In this document: in pieces, positions 53,501 through 63,815 of the stretch | Layout of the letters: every line of letters starts with the position of its first letter | How positions within the stretch are numbered: position 1 is the first letter of the stretch | From: Desmodesmus armatus | Taxonomy: Eukaryota; Chlorophyta; Chlorophyceae; Sphaeropleales; Scenedesmaceae | Direction: 5' to 3' | Length of the DNA stretch: 64,000 nucleotides | NCBI GenBank assembly: GCA_007449985.2 | Contig: VIIQ02000234.1 | Coordinates: forward strand, 1 to 64,000 | Notes under the pieces: generated by a model | Databases searched by the model: none | What the model saw: the letters and a program-made list of their open reading frames with translations, nothing else | Told to the model about the DNA's origin: nothing | Made by a program: the position numbers and the translations under genes

Positions 53501-54430
53501 GAGACCAGCACGTGGCACAGCCGCCCGCACTGGCCGAACCACTGCAACTGTGCACTGCTGCTCCTCGTCCAGCCACTTTGCCAGTCGTTGCTGCTGATAT
53601 ATGTCACTCACACCATACCGTGTTCATCACAGCTCCAGAATGACAACCCCGCCGAGCCTTGGCCGGCAGCTTCCACTGCATTTCGTCACCCTGCTTTTGT
53701 CGAGTCGTGTGTGCTAAACCCTGGTTGACGCTACGCAGGCGAAGATGGCGGAGCTGGACGGCGGCGGGCTGTGGTGGCGGCGCCGACAGAAGAGGTCCAA
53801 GGTTCGAATCCCGAAGAAAGCCTGAATTGCTTCCGTTGGCAAAGTGGGGCGTGCTCACAAAAACGTGTCCCAGGGTGAACCCCTGGGACCGCTGTGACAC
53901 CCCGTAAGCCCTACAAGGGACCCACCTGCACGGACAGGCTTTTGCCCATGCTGGCATGTCAGTTAACTGTGTGTATTTTTGCTGGTACTTGCTAAAACAT
54001 GCAGGTCGAATGGTGGCGCTTTGTTATTTTTGGGGGGATGATGGGTTGGTGTCGTCTGTTGCCAATGGTCAGCAGCTTATGGCCTGAACCAACAGGCCCC
54101 ATGTAACCTCCCTACTACTACTGGCCTTTCTGACCCTTGGCCCAGCCTGGGCCCAGTGGGGTTGTGTTGTCCTGCTGCCGACACCCAGTCACACCTTCCA
54201 AGTCGTACAGTATCATCGCAGCATGGCTGTTTGGCGCCAAGTGACGCCTCTTCTATTAGCCCAGGCAACTCCATAGCTTTCCCCTATCCCCAAACCCTAA
54301 CCACCACAATGTACCATCTTCCTGGTCTGCCGCAGCTCCCACACCTCTTTTTGTGAAGCACCTCGCAAAGTGCAACACCGTCCTCCCCACTGCCCCACCC
54401 CCCCTTCCACCAATCCAGCATCATGTCGGC

Positions 54431-54471
<41 letters not shown>

Positions 54472-57349
54472 ACCCCACCTGGCCCCGCCTGGTCCATAAC
54501 AGCACTTAGCACACTGACTACGCGTGACAAGCTGTCGAGGGTGGGGTTTGTCGGGAGGGCCCCTTCCATGCTGGGTGCGTCACTCCGTGGCTGGATTCAG
54601 TTGCAACATTATTGCTTGCATAACCAGGGGGGGGGGGCACCCAAGAAAGTTCCGGACACCATGACAAAAAAGTCGAAAGGGGCCAGACCACCCACCCACC
54701 CCCCCTCCGGGGCCCCAGCGGCACTGGGAGGCCGGGCCGCGCGTGCGGGGGGGGGGGGGGGGGAGCGGCGCGCCCAGGGGGGGGGGGGCTTTCTGAGCAT
54801 GTAGGTTGCCCCGAAGGTATTGTGAGGGTATGGAAAGGTGTGCATTCGATAGCCTGTGCCACAAGCTTTCAAATGAGCCGCATCTGGCATCAATTGGCCT
54901 TGTAACAAGAAAGTTGGCGAGCCTATGCGAGAAAGTCAAATGGCCTCCAGGCACCTACCCACCCCCCCCCCCTTCCATAAACCCCCTCAGATTCCTTGCC
55001 ACTTAGGCCAATATAATATACAATAACATATCCTGGGGTTTGCAGGTGCAAGTGTGGGATGGTGCTGTCAGCTTACTGAGTGCCCCCCCCCCCCCCGCAT
55101 AATCCTTGACACCTTCAATCTCTCAGCCCTGAGCAGCATGTCAGTGCCCATAGCTGACAGGGGGGGATATGTGCCCCAACCCAATCACTGAGCCCCCCCC
55201 CCCGCCCCTCACCTTGTGAGTTGTGGGTGCACACAGGCCCTCCTGAGCTGAGCAATCTGGTCAGCAGCCAGCTGCTGCCGGTCCTGAGGCCCCTTGGAGC
55301 CCTTACCCCCCTTCCACACCCCCTCCCCCCATTCCACAACCCCTATCCCCATTTCACACCCCTTCCCCCCATTCCACACCCCCTCCCCCCATTCCACAAC
55401 CCCTATCCCCATTTCACACCCCTTCCCCCCATTCCACACCCCCCCCCCTCCCCCGTGACCCCCCCCCCCCCCCAACAAAAAACTCACCTTGTGAGTTGTG
55501 GGTGCACACAGGCCCTCCTGAGCTGAGCAATCTGGTCGGCAGCCAGCTGCTGCAAGTCCTGAGGCCCCTTGGACCCTTTGCCCCCATTCCACACCCCCTC
55601 CCCCCATTCCACACCCCTCCACCTCCACCTCCCCCCCCCCCCCCCCGCCCTGCCCCCTGCCTTGCAAACACACACCTTGTGAGTTGTGGGTGCACACAGG
55701 CCCTCCTGAGCTGAGCAATCTGATCAGCCGCCAGCTGTTGCAAGTCCTGAGGCCCCTTGGAGCCCTTACCCCCCTTACCCCTCCCCTGCCCCGCCTGCCT
55801 CCACCACCCCCTGCTGCTGCTGCTGCTGCCGAGCTGCCGGCTGCTGCTGCTGCTGCTTCCATCTCCTGCTTGGCTGCTGCTGTCTTGTCGAGAATGTGGT
55901 CGTAGAAGGACCGCTCAGCGGGGCTGAAACGGAGGTAAGCACACTGCAGCAGCCTGCACATACGAAAGGGGGGAGGCAAGCAAAAAGACATGATGATGGC
56001 AATTTGAATGGGGCTGAAACGGAGATACGCACACTGCAGCAGCCTGCACATACGAAAGGGGGGGGGAGACGAACAGGGGGGCAGATCTTGTGACAGATGG
56101 TGGTGGGGTGACTACTGACTGTCAGTGGGGGGGGGGGGCGCAGGGAGGGGAGAGAAGAAGCATAATGAGCACGGCCGCAGAGGAGGTTGGAACAATGCAA
56201 CCCTCTGGAATAGGGGGGGGGGGGGGATGCATGCACTCGCGCAGGCAGGCACACACAAGGGGTGGCACGCGGGTTGAGCAAGGTTGTGACAAACATAATT
56301 TAGTCACACTGCGGCAGCCTGGTATCGCATGGAGGGCGCTGACGTGATAAAGGGGGAGGGGGGGTTATCCAATGGGTTTGGGGACGGGCATTGCTGGTGT
56401 GGTGTTGCTCCACAGTGTCAAAATGAACACAGCCTCCCCCCCTCTCAAAACCGCCACCAACACACCCCCTTCACCCCACAACAAACACACTAGTTTTGAC
56501 CCACTAAAGCAGCACCCCCCTTTTTCGCAACATTAGCGCCTGCAGCAGTGCCCCTTCCTCACACACGCCGCCCCCCCCCCCCCCCCCCCGCCCCACCACA
56601 ACCCCCAGAAAGCCAACTTCAGTTGGTGCCAGGAAGCAGGTGTCCGTAGGCAATCTCATTGGTGAGGCCTTGCCTCGGGCCCCCGGCAGTTGGGTTCGCC
56701 TGATTGCGCTGTGTGTGGCCAGCCAGTAGGATTACGCCCCCCCCCCCCCCTGGTAAAACAAAAAAAAGCAGGAGTTTGTCAGGTGTACTGCCAGGCAACA
56801 GGCACCCCCAACCCACCTTGGTGGTAGGGGGTGGTCCAGGTCTGCCACTGCCTTGCTGGTGCGCCACATCAGCGGCTGCAGCAGCGCACCCCCCCCCCCC
56901 CACACACACACACACACACACACATTTCCCCCGCTCCCCCCTCCCCGCCCCCCACTCCTTGCCCCCTCTGCCCCCCTCTCCCTCTCCCTCTCCCTCTCCC
57001 CACACAAACACACCAACATCCCCGCCCCAACCCACCTTGGTGGTAGGGGATGATCAAGGTCAGCCACAGCTTTGCTGGTGCGCTACATCAGCGGCTGTAG
57101 CAACCCCCCCCCCCCACACACACACACCCACACACGCCCCCCCCCCCCCAATCCAACCCGACCCACCTTGGTGGTAGGGGGTGGTCCAGGTCTGCCACTG
57201 CCTTGCTAGTGCGCCACATCAGCGGCTGCAGCAGTGCCAGCAGTCGCCTTACCCCCTCAGCCTCTACACGCCTGTAGCGCGGTCGAAAAACCTCACCCAA
57301 CAACACTCCACACATGTCTGACACACCACCAACACTGCCCATTGAACCC

Positions 57350-57381
<32 letters not shown>

Positions 57382-60300
57382 GGTGTCGTGACTTGCTGCT
57401 GCAGAATCCAGCATCACACAATCCTCGTCAGAGTCACACTCAGCAGCAGCAGCAGCACTGCCTCCCCCTGCTGCTGCTGCTGCTGCTGCTGGTGGTGAGT
57501 CTTCGTCACCCGCTGCATCGCTGCTGTCACCGTCACTACCCTGCTGCTGCTGCACTGCTGCCAGTGCTGCTGCTGCTGCCTCCACCGAAGTATAGAACGG
57601 CCGTTCAACAGCTGAGCGGAAGTTTGGGGCTTCATGGAAGGGTGAAGCATTGACCAGCCGCAACAGATTCCCAATGTCCGACAGGCCACCTGGGTAGGAT
57701 AGCAAAGAAGTGGACAGGGAGGGGGGGGGGTCCAGTGCGTACAATGATCAGCGCCAAAAAGTTAGGGGGGTGGAAAGGCGGTACAATGCAGGAGGGATGC
57801 GGTGAGCCCTGAGGAGAAGAACTGTGAAAAACGTGGATGGGATGTAGCTGTGTTGATGAGATGGTGTTGGTTAAACAGCTGAGCAGAGGTTGGGGCTTCA
57901 TGGAAGGGTGAAGCATTGACCAGGCGTAACAGGTTACCAATGTCCGACAGGCCACCTGGGCAGGGCAGCAGTTGGGGAACATGGGGGGGGGGGGGGAGGG
58001 CGGGGCGGGGCGGCGGGGGGGGGGGGGCATTGACCAGACGCAACAGTTTCCAACGTCTGACAGGAGGCCACCTGGATAGGGTGGCAAAGGGGGGAGGGGT
58101 GGGGAGGGGGGGAGAGGGGGTCAGCAAAAGTGACAGTCAGCACGAGGGAAGGCGGAGACACACTGCAGGAGGGGTGTGGTAAGCCCTGTGCTTGAGACTG
58201 GGTAGATGGAGCGTAGCTGCGGCAAGAGAAGGTTGTTAGCCCCCTCAGCCTCCCCCTCCCCCCCATTGCCGCCCCGCTCTGCCCTGCCCCCCACCCCCCA
58301 CCCCCCACCCCCCGCCCTCCTCTACACCCCCCCCCAGCAGGGGGAGGCAGTGCTGCTGCTGCTGCTGCTGCTGCTGGTGGTGAGTCTTCGTCACCCGCTG
58401 CATCGCTGCTGTCACCGTCACTACCCTGCTGCTGCTGCACTGCTGCCAGTGCTGCTGCTGCTGCCTCCACCGAAGTATAGAACGGCCGTTCAACAGCTGA
58501 GCGGAAGTTTGGGGCTTCATGGAAGGGTGAAGCATTGACCAGCCGCAACAGATTCCCAATGTCCGACAGGCCACCTGGGTAGGATAGCAAAGAAGTGGAC
58601 AGGGAGGGGGGGGGGGTCCAGTGCGTACAATGATCAGCGCCAAAAAGTTAGGGGGGTGGAAAGGCGGTACAATGCAGGAGGGATGCGGTGAGCCCTGAGG
58701 AGAAGAACTGTGAAAAACGTGGATGGGATGTAGCTGTGTTGATGAGATGGTGTTGGTTAAACAGCTGAGCAGAGGTTGGGGCTTCATGGAAGGGTGAAGC
58801 ATTGACCAGGCGTAACAGGTTACCAATGTCCGACAGGCCACCTGGGCAGGGCAGCAGTTGGGGAACATGGGGGGGGGGGAGGGCGGGGCGGGGCGGCGGG
58901 GGGGGGGGGGGGGGGGCATTGACCAGACGCAACAGTTTCCAACGTCTGACAGGAGGCCACCTGGATAGGGTGGCAAAGGGGGAGGGGTGGGGAGGGGGGA
59001 GAGGGGGTCAGCAAAAGTGACAGTCAGCACGAGGGAAGGCGGAGACACACTGCAGGAGGGGTGTGGTAAGCCCTGTGCTTGAGACTGGGTAGATGGAGCG
59101 TAGCTGCGGCAAGAGAAGGTTGTTAGCCCCCTCAGCCTCCCCCTCCCCCCCATTGCCGCCCCGCTCTGCCCTGCCCCCCACCCCCCACCCCCCACCCCCC
59201 CACCCCCCCCCCGCCCTCCTCTACACCCCCCCCAGCAGGGGGAGGCAGTGCTGCTGCTGCTGCTGCTGCTGCTGGTGGTGAGTCTTCGTCACCCGCTGCA
59301 TCGCTGCTGTCACCGTCACTACCCTGCTGCTGCTGCACTGCTGCCAGTGCTGCTGCTGCTGCCTCCACCGAAGTATAGAACGGCCGTTCAACAGCTGAGC
59401 GGAAGTTTGGGGCTTCATGGAAGGGTGAAGCATTGACCAGCCGCAACAGATTCCCAATGTCCGACAGGCCACCTGGGTAGGATAGCAAAGAAGTGGACAG
59501 GGAGGGGGGGGGGGTCCAGTGCGTACAATGATCAGCGCCAAAAAGTTAGGGGGGTGGAAAGGCGGTACAATGCAGGAGGGATGCGGTGAGCCCTGAGGAG
59601 AAGAACTGTGAAAAACGTGGATGGGATGTAGCTGTGTTGATGAGATGGTGTTGGTTAAACAGCTGAGCAGAGGTTGGGGCTTCATGGAAGGGTGAAGCAT
59701 TGACCAGGCGTAACAGGTTACCAATGTCCGACAGGCCACCTGGGCAGGGCAGCAGTTGGGGAACATGGGGGGGGGGGAGGGGGGGGCGGGGCGGGGGGGG
59801 GGGGGGGGGGGGCATTGACCAGACGCAACAGTTTCCAACGTCTGACAGGAGGCCACCTGGATAGGGTGGCAAAGGGGGGAGGGGTGGGGAGGGGGGGAGA
59901 GGGGGTCAGCAAAAGTGACAGTCAGCACGAGGGAAGGCGGAGACACACTGCAGGAGGGGTGTGGTAAGCCCTGTGCTTGAGACTGGGTAGATGGAGCGTA
60001 GCTGCGGCAAGAGAAGGTTGTTAGCCCCCTCAGCCTCCCCCTCCCCCCCATTGCCGCCCCGCTCTGCCCTGCCCCCCACCCCCCCCCCCCACCCCCCCCC
60101 CCCTCCTCTACCCCCCCCCCCCTGCCCCCCCCCCCCCTCCCCCCCCCCCCCCCCACACACACACACACACACCTCTCTCACCTGCCCCTATGGGTGTGCC
60201 AGTGACCACCCATCTGTGTTGTGCTGTGAGGTATCCTGCCATGAGTGCGGTGTTGCTGAGGGAACCAACCTGCTGAGCCTCGTCAAACACCACACGCCAC

Positions 60301-60451
60301 CAGTCAACCTGGGAAAGCAGCAGCACCAGCAGCAGCAGCTTAAGAACATGTAGGTCACACACCACGGCAGCTGGTGTGACTCAAATGTTCGCAAAGCTGT
60401 GTTCCCCCTTAGTAGTCCTTTTGCCCTGCATACACAATGCCCTCGCCTGTC

Positions 60452-60500
<49 letters not shown>

Positions 60501-62496
60501 ACTTCCCCCCTCCCCCCCCCCCCCCCCCCCCCAAAAAAACCCTCTTCCTCAGCCCTCCCCCCCCCCCCCCCTCTCTCATCCCCCCCCTCCCCCCCCCCCC
60601 CCCCCGCCCCCACACACACTCCCCCCCCCCCCCACACACACACACCCCAGCCCCCACACACACTCCCCCTAACCTGCAGCAGTGGTGACTGTGGCACCTG
60701 GTAGCGCTTCTTGTGCCGCAGCGACGACAGACGGTCAGAGTTGCCACCAGAAAAGTGAACCTCCTGCAGCAACAACAACACTTGAACACTCACGCAACGC
60801 CCACAACAACACAGCAGAAAATGGTACAGCACTACGCAGCACACCAGACGTAACATGACATAGCATAGCACCGCAGTTGCAAGCAGGCAAAACGCTGCCA
60901 GTGACTCCTTTATGCAACATGCCGCTGCTTCCGTGCCCCCCCCCCCCAAAAACCAGGCGCTACGACGACCCACCTGCTGCAGTACATCGTATGTTGTGAG
61001 CACCACATCAGCCCCCAACAGTTCAGATACAGCAGCCTCAGCCTCAGCAGCAGCATCATACACAGGACCCTCAGGGGGCCCTGGACCATGTAGGACCACG
61101 CAGCTACAGCAGCAGCAGCGGCACGGGCACCCTTGCTCTGCCTGTGTGTGTGGGGGGGGGGGGGGACAGAGGAACAAGCAAAAGAATGAGGGAGGGGAGG
61201 TGCCGGGTGCACACATTAGGGGGGCCATGCACCATGTACCTCCGTGCAACTACACTAGTAGCAGCGGCATGGGCACCCTTGCTCTGCTGGGCGGGGGGGG
61301 GGGGGGGGTGACAAGGGAACAAGCAAAGAATGAGGGAGGGAGCTGTCGGGTGCACTAAGTAGCATCGAGGGGCCCTGGACCATGTAGCTCCACGCAGCTC
61401 CGCAGCACCAGCGGCACGGGCACCCTTGCTCTCCCTTGGGGGGGGGGGTCAAGGGGGAGACAGCAGGAAGGACAGCAGAGGCCCTCTTCGGTGGGGTCAT
61501 GGCAAGGAAAGAAACGCGCTATGGTGAAATTTGCCGAAATTCGGTGAAATTCGGTGAAATCAGGTGAAATCAGGTGAAATCAGGTGAAATTCGGTGAAAT
61601 TCGGTGAAATTTGGCGGAATTCGGTGAAATTTGGCGGAATTCGGTGAAATTTGGCGGAATTCGGTGAAATTCGGTGAAAATTTGGTGAAATTGTGGGAAA
61701 TTTGGCCGAAAATTGGTGAAATATGGTGCAATTTGGTGAAGCCAAGGGAGGAAGGGCAGGAGAAAGGAGCACTGCGTGCAGCATTAGATTAGATTTAGAG
61801 GACCCGGGCACCATGTTGTGTCCATGTAATTGCTACAGCAGCGAGGCACGAGCACCCTGGCGGTACCTAAAGGGGGGATCCCGAAGACAGAAAAGACTGA
61901 AGTGGGGTGGCAAAGCCAGGAGAGAAGCGAGAGTGCGAGTCACACAAGCACACCGGGTGTGGCATCAGAGGAACCTACACTACACTGAGCCCATGTTGCA
62001 GCAGTGGCAATAGCAGCAGCACGTGCACCCTTGCTTTGGCTGCTTGGATGGGGACGCAACGAAACGCGTCAAAAGTTCCTGGACTATCTCAGGCGATGGA
62101 CTTCTCTCCTAGGCCTCTCTCAGATAGGGGAGCTGCTTGGGGGAGGGGGCGAAGCAGAAGGGGGGGGGGCAGATGAGGACGAGTGAGAAAGGCGTTCTGG
62201 GGTGGACCAAACACGACAGTGCACACTGCACAACGTTGCTGGCTGTTTTGTGCATGCCCCCTGGTTTCCTGCAACAACCACCTGCCCTCAGGTGCTCTGG
62301 ATGCCCCCTCCCCCTCTGGATGCACCTCCCTCTGCCCCCCCCCCCCCCCCCCCCCCCCGCAGACACCGTTTCCTTCGCCCCCCAAAGGTTCCCCCCCCCC
62401 CCCATTGCGCCCCCCCCCCCCCCCTTCTCACTGTCCTGCCTCCTTGCGTGCTGCCGCCTCTCGTTGCACCTCCTTCCCACTGCACTCCCCTCCCTC

Positions 62497-62527
<31 letters not shown>

Positions 62528-62716
62528 ACACACACACAGCTTGCATGTATCCAAATACTCCCTCTGTCAACACACGTGTGTTTCCCTCGCCCCCCCCCCC
62601 ACATTTCCCCCCCCCCCTCTCTCACCGTCCTGCCTCCTTGCGTGCTGCCGCCTCTGCCTGTGAACGCTGCCACTTGAGACCATCATACACAACAACCCTG
62701 TTACAACACCACCAGC

Positions 62717-62790
<74 letters not shown>

Positions 62791-63641
62791 CAACAGCAGC
62801 AGCAGTGGCAGCAGCAGCAGCAGCAGCAGTGGCAGCATCAGAGCAGGCAAGACACAATGCGCTTGATCGTGGCACAATGCTTCCTTAGTGGCAGGGGGCC
62901 GATCTGTCAGGTGAATGACATTACAAACGCACAAAGCCACCACCCTTTGGTTCAGGTGGACTGCACTCTACCTGCAGCCCCTCCTCCCCCCAGGGCTGCC
63001 CAAACCCCCTCCACATGGTCCCCCCACCCCCCTCCTTGATGCGCACCCCACCTCACCCCATCACTGCAAACCAGTGTCCCCTTACCTGTCTGTAGTGCCC
63101 CCCCCCCCCAACAAGCCTCACATGTATGCTCCCCCCCCTTCTCAGTTGAGCCCGTTGGTCCTCTTGCCAGCTTCACATCTCCGTCCCCCCCCCCACTACA
63201 TGCTCTCGCCCCTCCCCCCCCCCTCCCCCAATGGGGCCCCGCCACTCCACCACCACAAACAGTGTCCCCTCACCTGCCAGAACCCCCCCCCCCGGGGCCC
63301 ATAAATGTACCCCCCCCCCCTCCCTCACTTGAGGCCGTTGGTCCTCTTGCCAGCTTCAGCCACCCACTGCTGCAGGATGGCAGGGGGCGTCACCACCAAT
63401 GTAGCACCAGCCCACTTCCCAGTGCACGGCCAACCATTGCTGCCACTGCTGCCAGCAGCCGCCGCCTGCTGCTGCTGCTGCTGCTGCTGCTGGGAGCCGC
63501 CGCCACTGCTGCCGCCGGCGGCTGCCAGCCGCCGCCTCTTTGCTGCTGCTGCCTCCCCCGCTCGCATAAACAGGGGGAGTTGTCATATGAGTCATCGCTT
63601 TGAACCCCGTCACCCTCCCTGTCTGCGGCATTGGCCTCAGT

Positions 63642-63680
<39 letters not shown>

Positions 63681-63768
63681 GTTGTCGAGGGCCCGTTTGC
63701 CTATGATGCCGTTAGGTGGTGGGTGGGCCAGAATGAGAGCAAACACTTCAACAGTCTTGCCGATGCCT

Positions 63769-63815
<47 letters not shown>

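Noticed and set aside
53738..53815. A tRNA gene suggested by A and B boxes
   Set aside because: The T stem has only two pairs, the acceptor strands do not pair and no anticodon arm can be drawn; kept only as a SINE candidate.
62137..63039. 300-codon + strand frame with poly-Pro, poly-Thr/His and poly-Gln
   Set aside because: Composed of poly-C, CA and CAG repeats antisense to SHPRH-like introns.
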